A stretch of 9,353 nucleotides of DNA from contig JAFAHP010000222.1 of assembly GCA_019237175.1 (NCBI GenBank), positions 1-9,353 of the forward strand. Reading direction: 5' to 3'. Every line of letters starts with the position of its first letter. Position 1 is the stretch's first letter. The notes below the pieces were generated by a model. It did not search any database. It saw nothing but the letters and a program-made list of their open reading frames with translations, and was not told the DNA's origin. The DNA is from Alphaproteobacteria bacterium (GTDB lineage Bacteria > Pseudomonadota > Alphaproteobacteria > ATCC43930 > CGMCC-115725). Shown piece by piece: positions 1 to 7,194 of the stretch. The translations under genes were made by a program, and so were the position numbers.

Positions 1-1
1 C

Positions 2-568
2 GATCTCGCGGCCGGGGAAAAGGCGATGGCCGGCTTGCGCAAATTCGGGCCGCCGCTGGCAGACACGATCGCGCCAACATCATATGTGGCACTGAACTCG
101 CTGTTTGATGCGGCCTTTCCCTATGGGGGTGTGCAGCGCTATTGGAAGTCGAGCTTTTTGAGAGAACTCGGCGACGATATGCTCGACATCATGATCGCCC
201 GCTCGGCGAAGTTCCTGTCGCCGATGTCCAATGTCCTGTTTTTTCATCTGCACGGAGCGGCGGCTCGCGTGGACAAGGAAGCCACCGCCTTTGGCCAACG
301 CGCCGACCTGTGGGATTACGACGTGATCTCGCAATGGCATGATCCCGCGGAGAGCGCCGGTCATGTGCAGTGGACTCGCGATTTTTGGAATGCGGTCGAG
401 CCGTTCGCCAGCGGTGAGGTCTATGTCAACCACCTCGACGCCGAGGAAGGCACCACCCGCATTCGCAGCGCCTATCGCCACGGCTATGATCGGCTCGTCG
501 CGCTGAAGAACGAATACGATCCGAACAACCTCTTCCGGATGAACCAGAATATCCGCCCGACGGTATAG
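2..568 (+). CDS. FAD-linked oxidoreductase with BBE domain, C-terminal part (5' end outside window)
   Basis: The frame is open to the left edge of the window, so this is the last 188 residues of a longer protein, normally about 450-480 residues in this family. The end carries the berberine/berberine-like (BBE) signature: a YVNHLD segment, then an R-x-x-YDPNNLFRMNQNI stretch about 14 residues from the stop. This motif closes FAD-dependent oxidoreductases of the PCMH/GlcD-like group with a covalently or tightly bound flavin. An upstream stretch, GEKAMAGLRKFGPPLADTIA, is also typical of the region after the FAD domain. The FAD-binding half and the His/Cys flavin attachment sites are outside the window, so neither substrate nor type of flavin linkage can be read. 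The gene ends convergently with nadE, 235 bases away. Family assignment is firm; function is an oxidation of unknown substrate. Confidence 0.88.
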   Translation, partial: DLAAGEKAMAGLRKFGPPLADTIAPTSYVALNSLFDAAFPYGGVQRYWKSSFLRELGDDMLDIMIARSAKFLSPMSNVLFFHLHGAAARVDKEATAFGQRADLWDYDVISQWHDPAESAGHVQWTRDFWNAVEPFASGEVYVNHLDAEEGTTRIRSAYRHGYDRLVALKNEYDPNNLFRMNQNIRPTV

Positions 569-803
569 CCGCGGATTGTGACACGGCTGTTGCCCCTCGA
601 CGCGTCACGGCGGCGATCAGCCCGAAATTACGAGGAGTTCCTCCTCCTGGCCATCCCGACGAAGGTCGGGATCGATTGTAACCATAGATACCGGCCTTCG
701 CCGGTATGGACGAGGAAGTTAGCAACGTCGGTGAAGGCGGGACGCGCATTCCGCCAGATCTTGAGCATCCTGTGCTTCCGCTTCGCTGCAGCCGGATGGC
801 CGG
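569..803. other. Convergent intergenic region carrying a palindromic repeat
   Basis: This gap separates the stop codons of the FAD oxidoreductase (+) and nadE (-). No open frame here looks like a real protein. Its content is the dyad pair at 653-707 and, just before it, a small 5-bp dyad GAGGA-GT-TCCTC at 632-643. The strong hairpins may help stop transcription from both sides, but neither is followed by a clear T-run, so a classical intrinsic terminator is not called. Confidence 0.6.
653..707. repeat. REP/BIME-like pair of palindromes
   Basis: Two perfect 8-bp stems with 4-base loops lie 15 bases apart. The first is ATCCCGAC-gaag-GTCGGGAT at 653-672. The second is ATACCGGC-cttc-GCCGGTAT at 688-707. 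Read on the minus strand the second also has a GAAG loop, so the two units are head-to-head copies of one design, as in bacterial interspersed mosaic elements. A related core, 13 of 14 bases identical, occurs at 8723-8736 in this window, which supports a dispersed intergenic repeat rather than a one-off hairpin. Copy number elsewhere in the genome cannot be seen here. Confidence 0.65.
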
Positions 804-2855
804 TCATCCCTCGTCGGGGACCGTCTTCTCGAGTTCGCGGAGCCACACCGCCGCACTCGCATCCGAGGGTGCCCGCCAATCGCCCCGCGGCGACAACGAG
901 CCGCCCGACGAAATCTTGGGTCCGTTTGGCAATGCCGAGCGCTTGAATTGCGACAATTGGAAAAAGCGCAGCAGAAAAACCCGCAGCCAGTGTTTGATCT
1001 CCGCGAGACGATAGGCACGCCTCGCCGTCTCTGGGGTGTTCGCGGGCCACACTCCCCGCGCGACATCGGCCCAAGCATTCCACGACAGATAGGCGATCTT
1101 GGAGGGGCGAAAGCCGTAGCGTGTTGTGTAGAAAAGGTTGAAGTCCTGCAGCGCGTAGGGCCCGACCACATTTTCGGTCGACTGGATCGCACCATCAGCG
1201 CCGGGCGGCACCAGCTCGGGCGAGATCTCGGTCGCGAGAATGTCGTAGAGGACAGCAGCCGTCTCCGGCCCGAGTTCGCCGTTTGCCGCGACAAAGCGGA
1301 TCAGATGCTGGATCAGCGTTTTGGCAACCGAGACATTGGGGTTGTAATGCGACATCTGATCGCCGACCCCATAGGTGCACCAGCCGAGCCCCAATTCCGA
1401 CAGATCGCCGGTGCCCACCACCAGCCCGCCATTGTGATTGGCGAGCCGGAACAGATAGTCGGTCCGCAATCCGGCCTGAATATTTTCGAAGGTTACATCG
1501 TAATGCGCTTCGCCCGTCGCTGCGGCATGACCGATATCGCCCATCATCTGCCGGGCCGCCGGGCGAATATCGATCTCGCCGCCGCTGGCACCCAGCGCTT
1601 TGATCAGGCGCCAGGCATTGGCCTTGGTCGCCCCGCTCGTGGCAAACCCCGGCAAAGTATAGGCGAGGATGTTGGTGCGCGGCAGGCCGAGACGGTCCAT
1701 CGTGCGGGCCGACACAATCGATGCCTGCGTCGAATCGAGCCCGCCCGAGACGCCGATGACCAGCTTGTTTAGACCGGCCGCCTTGAGCCGTTGCGCCAGC
1801 CCCTGAACCTGGATGTTGTAGGCCTCGTAGCAATTGTCCTGCAGCATCGCCGGGTCGGCGGGGACATACGGAAAGCGCTCGATATTGCGGCGCAGCGGCA
1901 GCGGTTCGTGCGTCGGCGAAAAATCGAATGCGAGGTTGCGGAACCCCGGCTGGGTGCTGGCATTGGCGCGCGCGCAGTCGGCAAACGTATTCATCCGCAT
2001 CCGCTCTTGCCGGATGCGGCCAATATCGACATCGGCAAACGCTATCTCGGGATTGGCCGAAAAGCGCTCGGTCTCCGCTAAATCCTCGCCCAACTCGAAG
2101 ATGCCGGCCTGCCCATCCCAGGCAAGGTCGGTGGTTGACTCGCCCGCACCCGCCGCCGAGTAGGCATAAGCGCAAAGGCAGCGCGCCGATTGGGAAGCAC
2201 AGAGCAAGCGCCGCATCTGCGCCTTTCCGATCGTGATGTTGCTGGCCGAGAGGTTTAAGAGGATTTCGGCGCCGGCGAGTGCAGCAGCCCCGCTTGGCGG
2301 CTCGGGTACCCACAGATCTTCGCAAATCTCCACGTGAAAGGTGAAGGCGATCTCACCGGCAGCCCCGAACAACAGGTCGGTGCCGAAGGGTGCTTGACGG
2401 CCGGCAACCGTGATTGTTCGTCCGGCAATTCGCTCGCCCGAAGTAAAATGGCGGCGCTCATAAAATTCTCGGTAATTCGGCAGATAGATCTTTGGCACCG
2501 CACCGAGCAGATGTCCCCGGTAAATCACGATCCCGCAATTGTAAAGGTGCCCTTGTGCCCGTAACGGCGCGCCGACGACAAACACCGGGAACAGTTTGCG
2601 GCTAACATCGACCAGCCGATCGATTTCGCGTTCGACTGCGTCGAGCAGGGCATCCTGGAACAGGAGATCGTCGATCGCATAGGCCGACAAGCCCAATTCG
2701 GGAAACACCATCAGCGAGGTGCGTGCCTCGTCTCCGGCGGAGAGCATCGCCTCGATCGACGCGGCATTTCGCTGGGGTTCGGCGACCGCCACCTGTGGCA
2801 CACAGGCCGCGAGCCGGATGAACTCGTGCCGGTAGGGTGAAAAAAAAGACGACAT
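804..2855 (-). CDS. nadE: Glutamine-dependent NAD+ synthetase
   Basis: This enzyme catalyses the last step of NAD biosynthesis: deamido-NAD + ATP + glutamine to NAD+ + AMP + PPi + glutamate, in the cytoplasm. The 683-residue product has both domains of the long, glutamine-using form; the M. tuberculosis enzyme is 679 residues. The N-terminal nitrilase-like glutaminase domain (about 10-290) shows the Glu-Lys-Cys triad: E53 in FPELGLSAY, K122 in VPKIYLPNYREF and C178 in VEICEDLWVP. The GESTTDLAWDG stretch near 238-248 is also typical. The C-terminal ATP-pyrophosphatase domain (about 340-683) has the P-loop SGGLDST at 370-376, followed by a GTGDLSELGLGWCTYG segment. The start at 2855 gives the family's usual N-terminus (MSSFFSPYRHEFIRLA). 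An in-frame ATG at 2927 would add 24 residues with no family resemblance and no visible ribosome site. The gene diverges from the SPFH gene and converges with the FAD oxidoreductase. Confidence 0.95.
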   Translation of the reverse strand: MSSFFSPYRHEFIRLAACVPQVAVAEPQRNAASIEAMLSAGDEARTSLMVFPELGLSAYAIDDLLFQDALLDAVEREIDRLVDVSRKLFPVFVVGAPLRAQGHLYNCGIVIYRGHLLGAVPKIYLPNYREFYERRHFTSGERIAGRTITVAGRQAPFGTDLLFGAAGEIAFTFHVEICEDLWVPEPPSGAAALAGAEILLNLSASNITIGKAQMRRLLCASQSARCLCAYAYSAAGAGESTTDLAWDGQAGIFELGEDLAETERFSANPEIAFADVDIGRIRQERMRMNTFADCARANASTQPGFRNLAFDFSPTHEPLPLRRNIERFPYVPADPAMLQDNCYEAYNIQVQGLAQRLKAAGLNKLVIGVSGGLDSTQASIVSARTMDRLGLPRTNILAYTLPGFATSGATKANAWRLIKALGASGGEIDIRPAARQMMGDIGHAAATGEAHYDVTFENIQAGLRTDYLFRLANHNGGLVVGTGDLSELGLGWCTYGVGDQMSHYNPNVSVAKTLIQHLIRFVAANGELGPETAAVLYDILATEISPELVPPGADGAIQSTENVVGPYALQDFNLFYTTRYGFRPSKIAYLSWNAWADVARGVWPANTPETARRAYRLAEIKHWLRVFLLRFFQLSQFKRSALPNGPKISSGGSLSPRGDWRAPSDASAAVWLRELEKTVPDEG

Positions 2856-3101
2856 TTCAGGCGGCGCTCGCGACAGCGTGTGGCGTTTATTTGGGAAATC
2901 AATCGCTTTCGGTAAGGGGCGGCACATCGCGGCCGGCGTGATGTCACACGAGAATCTCCGGCCAATAACGGAAAACTCGCGCCGGAAGGGCGAGTGGGAG
3001 TAGCATTGGACGGAAAAAGTCGAGGAAACAAAGCCACGTTAGTCTGGCCCATGACGCATCGCACAGCGCACGGCGGCGCGTCGGATGAAGTGCCTGCTCT
3101 C

Positions 3102-3116
3102 GATGCCTGCGGCATC
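3102..3116. promoter_or_regulatory. Short perfect dyad upstream of the SPFH gene
   Basis: GATGCC-TGC-GGCATC is a perfect 6-bp inverted repeat around a 3-base centre, about 60 bases before the start codon at 3176. It could be an operator half-site pair or an RNA hairpin in the 5' leader. A dyad of this size also arises by chance in GC-rich DNA, so the call is weak. Confidence 0.2.
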
Positions 3117-3165
3117 ACCCAGCCGAAATCGCATGCGCGCCAAGCGTTCCTCAGTCACTCCGGTC

Positions 3166-3170
3166 GGAGG
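3166..3170 (+). promoter_or_regulatory. Ribosome-binding site of the SPFH gene
   Basis: GGAGG lies 5 bases before the ATG at 3176. It fixes this start, which also places the first hydrophobic helix directly at the N-terminus. Confidence 0.75.
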
Positions 3171-3175
3171 CTCCG

Positions 3176-4969
3176 ATGTTTTGGGTAGCCGTAGCCCTGC
3201 TTTATCTCGTTCTGGCGGCGGTGGCGCCGGCCATCCTCGGCTTGTTTGTCGCCCGCACCAGGCCGGATTTTCGAAGCCTGGCACTGTCGTTGCGCATTTT
3301 GTTTGTCGCGATTGCGCTGACCTGTCTGGCGGCCACTTCTTATGTCCATGTCGATGCCGACGAGATTGCGGTATTGAATAAGATCTACGGCGTCAAATCG
3401 CTACCGGGCGAGCACATCATCGCGATTCACGGCGAAAAGGGACCGCAGGCTTACATCCTGACGCCCGGGTGGCACCCCTGGTTCTTGGTCAACGTCATCT
3501 ACCATGTCGAAAACCAAAAGGTTGTCTCGATCCCGGCGGGCAAGTACGGGTTTTTGAACGCCAAGGACGGAGTTCCGCTGCGCCCGGATCAGTACCTCGC
3601 CGATGCGTTTGCTGCCGGGCACGAGCTCGATATGCTCGACGCCGAATATTTTCTGACGCATGACGGCGAGCGGGGGCCGCAAACGACGGTGCTGACGCCG
3701 GGGAACTACCGGCTCAATACTTACCTTTGGGATATCGACGTCAAGGATGCCGTCGATATCCCAAAAGGGTCGGTCGGCGTCATAAAATCCAACGTCGTCA
3801 CAGCCGTCGATTTCGGCAGTATGGTGGCACCAAAACCGGATCCACACTCTTGCCGGCAGAAGCGGGTGTTCGCCAATTCGAGCGGCAAGGCGGTGGCTTC
3901 CGAGCCGAAAAAGGAAGACCAGGGCGTTTTGACGGCCGTCCTGGTTCCGGTCGGTTGCATCGGGGTTTGGGAGCAAGCGCTTCAGCCGGGCCGCTATTAC
4001 GTAAACGATGCGGCCTATAAGGTCACGATGATCAGCACCCGGGTGCAGACCTGGGAATTCAAGGGCGGCTACAAGAAACGCTATATCGATCTCAGCCTCG
4101 ATCAGGCGGGTAACCTCACTCAATCGCAACGCGCCCAGGACATTCCCGTGCCGGAGGGTGCGGCCGACCCGGCCGTCACACCGTTTGTCGAAGGCTGGCT
4201 CGTGCCATTGGAGCTGCGTGTGCTGGCGCAAGTTACGCCCGACAACGCCCCCTTTGTCGTCGCTGCAGTCGGCGGTTTGCCGGAGATCGAAAACAACATC
4301 ATGGTCCCGACGATCCGGTCGATTGTCCGCAACGTCGTCGGCGCCACCGGCCGCCATGTGCTCGACCTCGCCGACAACCGGGCCGAGCTTGAACACGCCG
4401 TCGAAGAGGCGATCCGGCCAGAGGGATTGCGTGCCGGCATCATCATCAAGGAGGTCAAGTTTGGCGACGTTGCGCTGCCGCCCGAATTATTGGTTTCGCG
4501 CCTGCGTCAGCAATTGGCCGATCAGTTACAGCTGACTTATCAGCAGGAGCAGAAAGCGCAGACGCAGCGGATCCAAACCGAAAAGGCGCGCGCGACCGCC
4601 GAGCAACAGCACCAACTGGTCGAGGCGATGATTGGCGTGCAAGTTGCCGAACAGAACCGCAATGCGGCAAAGCTGCGCGGCGAGGGGCAAAAACTCGAGC
4701 TTGAAGAAACCGCACAAGGCCAGAAAGCGCAGGCCGACGTGCTCGGCCAGGACCGGGTGCTGACAATCAATCTCGTCCAGCAATTCCTTAAGGCGATCGA
4801 GCAGAAGCCCGAGATCGTGGCGTTGGTCGGGCGGCTGGTCCCGCAAACGGTGGTCTCGACCGGCGGTCAGGGAACCGGGATCGATAGCGCCGCGGCAATC
4901 TTCGGGGCTTTATTGAACAATGGCGGCGCCGCGACACCGGCTCTCGCCGGGTCCTCGACCAAGAAATGA
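3176..4969 (+). CDS. Membrane-anchored SPFH/band-7 domain protein with internal repeats
   Basis: The 597-residue product starts with two hydrophobic helices (about 2-26 and 37-56), which would anchor it in the inner membrane by a short hairpin. Residues 58-280 contain at least two copies of a motif in the style GE(K/R)GPQ-x-x-x-LTPG, at 86-98 and 164-176, each followed about 20 residues later by an I-P-x-G-x-x-G step (119-125, 195-201). A third, looser copy covers 257-277 (VPVGCIGVW...LQPGRYYVN). An SPFH/band-7 domain follows (about 285-445, with VEGWLVPLELRVLAQVTPDNAP and the downstream PTIRSIVRNVVG segment). Then comes a Gln/Glu/Ala-rich coiled coil (about 443-525) and a Gly/Ala-rich tail ending in two lysines. 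Flotillin/prohibitin relatives form large membrane scaffolds; that role is inferred here from the family. It is not a standard FloT, HflK/HflC or stomatin, and no NfeD-type partner gene is adjacent. It converges with the membrane-protein gene 18 bases downstream. Confidence 0.85.
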   Translation: MFWVAVALLYLVLAAVAPAILGLFVARTRPDFRSLALSLRILFVAIALTCLAATSYVHVDADEIAVLNKIYGVKSLPGEHIIAIHGEKGPQAYILTPGWHPWFLVNVIYHVENQKVVSIPAGKYGFLNAKDGVPLRPDQYLADAFAAGHELDMLDAEYFLTHDGERGPQTTVLTPGNYRLNTYLWDIDVKDAVDIPKGSVGVIKSNVVTAVDFGSMVAPKPDPHSCRQKRVFANSSGKAVASEPKKEDQGVLTAVLVPVGCIGVWEQALQPGRYYVNDAAYKVTMISTRVQTWEFKGGYKKRYIDLSLDQAGNLTQSQRAQDIPVPEGAADPAVTPFVEGWLVPLELRVLAQVTPDNAPFVVAAVGGLPEIENNIMVPTIRSIVRNVVGATGRHVLDLADNRAELEHAVEEAIRPEGLRAGIIIKEVKFGDVALPPELLVSRLRQQLADQLQLTYQQEQKAQTQRIQTEKARATAEQQHQLVEAMIGVQVAEQNRNAAKLRGEGQKLELEETAQGQKAQADVLGQDRVLTINLVQQFLKAIEQKPEIVALVGRLVPQTVVSTGGQGTGIDSAAAIFGALLNNGGAATPALAGSSTKK

Positions 4970-4987
4970 GACGAGAGCGCGGCCTAC

Positions 4988-5626
4988 TTAAGCGAGCAGC
5001 AGGATAGCGCCGCAGACGGCGAGCGCCACAACCCAAATTAAATCGAGATTAACCCAGCCCGAGCGCAGAAACGCGAGCCCCACCCGGTCGTAGACGAGAA
5101 CGGAGATCACCGTCATTGTCGCTAGCATCGCGGCGGTGTGGACGCCGAGCGCGGCGAGAGCGAGCGGGAGTGAGCCGGCCGCTGTCAGCCGCCCAGAGGG
5201 CGAGGCCGCGAGGCATAGCGGCAGCACGACGGGGATCAGCATCAGGCCGGCGCCGTGCGCACTCGACATCAGAAAGGACCACAACGCGAGCCCGGCGAGA
5301 CCGGTTCGCATGCCGATGCGCAAAGGCCGGTGATGGCCGCGGATGGCGTGCCAAGCAGCCCATCCGATCAGCACAGTGGCCGCGGCGCGGCTCAACCTCG
5401 CATGGTCGAGAACGAGGCCGAAGGCGAGCGCGGCGGAGACGGTCAGCGCGACCGCACCGGCATGACCGAGCGCAATCGGGAACCACGACAATGCGACGGC
5501 TTTCCGACTTTGCCGGTGCAGCCCGAGGGCGACAGCAAACAGCCAACCCATGGCCGGATTGACGCCGTGAAAGCACCCGAGCCCGACCAGCGCCGCCCAC
5601 GGCCACCACGGCGGCGCCGCGCTCAT
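4988..5626 (-). CDS. Six-helix membrane protein with intramembrane histidines, probable partner of the SBP56 protein
   Basis: This 212-residue protein is almost wholly hydrophobic, with about six predicted membrane spans (roughly 9-36, 45-73, 80-96, 106-140, 150-178, 188-212). A histidine falls in or near most of them: H20 in CFHGVNPAMGW, H55 in ALGHAGAV, H93, H124 in SSAHGAGLMLIP and H163 in LGVHTAAML. The H-G-x-N-P-x-M-G and S-A-H-G elements recall the metal-ligand helices of NicO/RcnA, UreH and NiCoT transporters, although the exact HX4DH signature is absent. A metal or small-solute transporter is therefore a guess. The gene follows the SBP56 gene on the same strand after only 24 bases, so the two are very likely co-transcribed. 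The start at 5626 is the only one available after the upstream in-frame stop. Its ribosome site is weak, which suggests translation coupled to the upstream gene. Confidence 0.75.
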   Translation of the reverse strand: MSAAPPWWPWAALVGLGCFHGVNPAMGWLFAVALGLHRQSRKAVALSWFPIALGHAGAVALTVSAALAFGLVLDHARLSRAAATVLIGWAAWHAIRGHHRPLRIGMRTGLAGLALWSFLMSSAHGAGLMLIPVVLPLCLAASPSGRLTAAGSLPLALAALGVHTAAMLATMTVISVLVYDRVGLAFLRSGWVNLDLIWVVALAVCGAILLLA

Positions 5627-5650
5627 CGCCGAAGTGCCGTGGGCCGGGGA

Positions 5651-7045
5651 TCACGGATAGCAATAGGAGTCGGACGAGCAATCGCCGCCATCTAGCCTAA
5701 TCTGATGCGGCCGGCGGTTTTTGGGCCAGTCGATGAAGAACCTCGGGTCGAAGACGATACCGCCGTCCGGCCCGGCATCGAGCTTGACCATCCAGCCATC
5801 GATCCCGTCGGGATAGAACTGCTCGTCGATTACGCCGTACAGCGAGTTGGTGAAATAGACGCGGCGGCCGTCGCGGCTGATCTCGACCATCTGCGGGCCG
5901 CCATTTAGCGCACCATTTTTTGCAGCCGGATGACCAGCGCGCGAGACGATGCCGCCGATGCGGACGGTGCCGGTGAGCTTGGCCGCGAACGGGTCTGAGA
6001 CGTCATATTGCCGCAACTCGCCGGTGCCCCAGCAGGCGACGTAGAGAAAGCGATCGTCCATCGACAGATCGATGTCGGTGACGAGCGGCGGGACCGCTTT
6101 GAAATCCTTGAGCATCGGCGGCAGCTGCTCGGGATCGGCCGCTTCGGCCGGGATCTCGATGATCTTTCTGACCGCCCAGCGCTCGCCCTCACGATGCCAT
6201 ACCCAGATCGACGAGGAGAGATCCTTGAGGCTGACGACGCAATTCACAAATCCGTAAGCCCTGGTCGGGTCATGCGCCGGCCTCAATTCGAAGACCAGCT
6301 GATGCTCCTCGCCAAAGTCGATCGCCTGCAAGTGCCTGCGCTTGGTGAAGTCCCAGAAATGCAGGCGGCGGCCGTATTTGCTGCCAAGCAGAATTTCCGG
6401 AACGAGGCCGTTTTCGAAGGTGTCGGGCGTGCCCCATTCGCTCGTCACCATCGTATCGTAGCCGAGATGCCACCATGCGTCGTAACCAAGAAGCTGCGGG
6501 CCGCGGTCGACCTCCCACCGGCCGAGCGGTTCGAAGCTCTCGTGGTCCATCAAAAAGATGCCGCCGGGCGCCTTGCCCTCGGCGTTGCCGAGGGCGGTCA
6601 CATAGACCCCGCCCGGACCGCAATGCACGGTATGGGGACGAGTGTATCCGGTCTTGTCAGCGATCTCGTCGGGTTCAATGGTCTTGACGAGCTGCGGATT
6701 GCGTGGATCGGGCTTGGTGTCGAGAATGTGAATTCGCGATGATCTGAGGCCCGGGACAACCAAGTAGCGGCGCTCCACATGCGGATGTGGCGCGTTCGGG
6801 CACAGACAGGACGAACAAGCGTTCCAGCCGAAATGATGAAGCTCGTCGCCGGTATTCGGCATCTCGACCGAGCCGACGATTTGCGAATACCTCGATGAGG
6901 CAGGGTCGACATCAACGACCGCCAGCGCGTCGGGTTGGCGGCGCGTGGGATCGAACGAAGCGACAAAGGCGAACTTTTCCGGCGGCGCCTTCATCGCCAT
7001 GCGCGGTGAAGGATAAAAGCTGGGGTCGGGTCGCCACATCGGCAT
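5651..7045 (-). CDS. mtoX: SELENBP1/SBP56-family protein, probable methanethiol oxidase
   Basis: The product is 464 residues and aligns by eye over its whole length with human SELENBP1, though it lacks the latter's extreme N-terminus. Family marks include the ELHHFGWNACSSC block (H70, H71, C77-C80; the CSSC holds the selenium-reactive cysteine in SELENBP1), RPHTVHC (H138, H141), MVTSEWGTPD, LVTDIDLSMDDRFLYVACWG-type and GTGELRQYDVSDP segments, YFTNSLYGVIDEQFYPDG, and the terminal PHQIRLDGGDCSSD (H447, C456). Members of this family oxidise methanethiol with O2 to formaldehyde, H2S and H2O2 using copper; the conserved histidines are the expected ligands. The start at 7045 is set by GGAGG 5 bases upstream; the in-frame ATG at 7105 has no such signal. 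No signal peptide is visible, unlike the periplasmic enzyme described in Hyphomicrobium. The gene is first in an operon with the membrane protein and diverges from the methyltransferase. Family is certain; the exact substrate is inferred. Confidence 0.88.
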   Translation of the reverse strand: MPMWRPDPSFYPSPRMAMKAPPEKFAFVASFDPTRRQPDALAVVDVDPASSRYSQIVGSVEMPNTGDELHHFGWNACSSCLCPNAPHPHVERRYLVVPGLRSSRIHILDTKPDPRNPQLVKTIEPDEIADKTGYTRPHTVHCGPGGVYVTALGNAEGKAPGGIFLMDHESFEPLGRWEVDRGPQLLGYDAWWHLGYDTMVTSEWGTPDTFENGLVPEILLGSKYGRRLHFWDFTKRRHLQAIDFGEEHQLVFELRPAHDPTRAYGFVNCVVSLKDLSSSIWVWHREGERWAVRKIIEIPAEAADPEQLPPMLKDFKAVPPLVTDIDLSMDDRFLYVACWGTGELRQYDVSDPFAAKLTGTVRIGGIVSRAGHPAAKNGALNGGPQMVEISRDGRRVYFTNSLYGVIDEQFYPDGIDGWMVKLDAGPDGGIVFDPRFFIDWPKNRRPHQIRLDGGDCSSDSYCYP

Positions 7046-7050
7046 CCTAG

Positions 7051-7055
7051 CCTCC
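7051..7055 (-). promoter_or_regulatory. Ribosome-binding site deciding the SBP56 start
   Basis: On the minus strand GGGAGG precedes the ATG at 7045 with a 5-base spacer. It rules in this start over the ATG 60 bases further upstream. A run of eight T (minus strand, 7057-7064) lies immediately 5' of it. Confidence 0.75.
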
Positions 7056-7194
7056 CAAAAAAAATTGCGGTGGTGCGGTGACCAAACCCAACGGCGCACC
7101 TTCAACGTTCAGCATCGGCCCGTTTTAGGTTGCGGGCAATCAGTATTGCGCCCTGGTCATCTGCGCGCGACATTCCGATAGCTAACTCGTCAAA

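Larger units (their letters stand above)
2856..3175. other. Divergent intergenic region between nadE and the SPFH gene
   Basis: These 320 bases must hold the promoters for both nadE (-) and the SPFH gene (+), but no convincing -35/-10 pair could be picked by eye for either. The supportable content is the 6-bp dyad at 3102-3116 and the ribosome-binding site of the SPFH gene at 3166-3170. Short open frames here lack a plausible start signal or recognisable protein. Confidence 0.5.

Noticed and set aside
948..1772. A 274-codon open frame on the plus strand inside nadE.
   Set aside because: It lies antisense to well-supported nadE coding sequence, has no family-like motifs, and is explained by GC-rich codon bias. 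The same applies to the minus-strand frame 1195-2325.
2856..2927. A 24-residue N-terminal extension of nadE from the ATG at 2927.
   Set aside because: The extra residues are not like other NAD synthetases and no ribosome site precedes that ATG; the start at 2855 gives the usual family N-terminus.
3401..4396. A 331-codon open frame on the minus strand inside the SPFH gene.
   Set aside because: It is antisense to the SPFH coding sequence, with Asp/Arg/His-heavy composition typical of shadow frames and no recognisable domain.
5626..5653. The SBP56 gene and the downstream membrane-protein gene are in the same frame, separated by a TGA and eight sense codons, which could suggest UGA readthrough or selenocysteine insertion in a selenium-binding protein.
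   Set aside because: The SBP56 protein ends at a position typical for the family just after the GGDCSSD block, no SECIS-like hairpin was evident, and the family binds selenium at cysteine without encoding selenocysteine. The shared frame is chance.
4988..5681. Overlapping frames on both strands over the membrane-protein gene (for example minus 5049-5681 and plus 5116-5562).
   Set aside because: These are Arg- and Ala-rich shadow translations of GC-rich DNA. The chosen frame is the one giving coherent membrane helices with conserved-looking histidine motifs.
6008..6742. A 244-codon open frame on the plus strand inside the SBP56 gene.
   Set aside because: It is antisense to a full-length conserved protein and shows no motif of its own.
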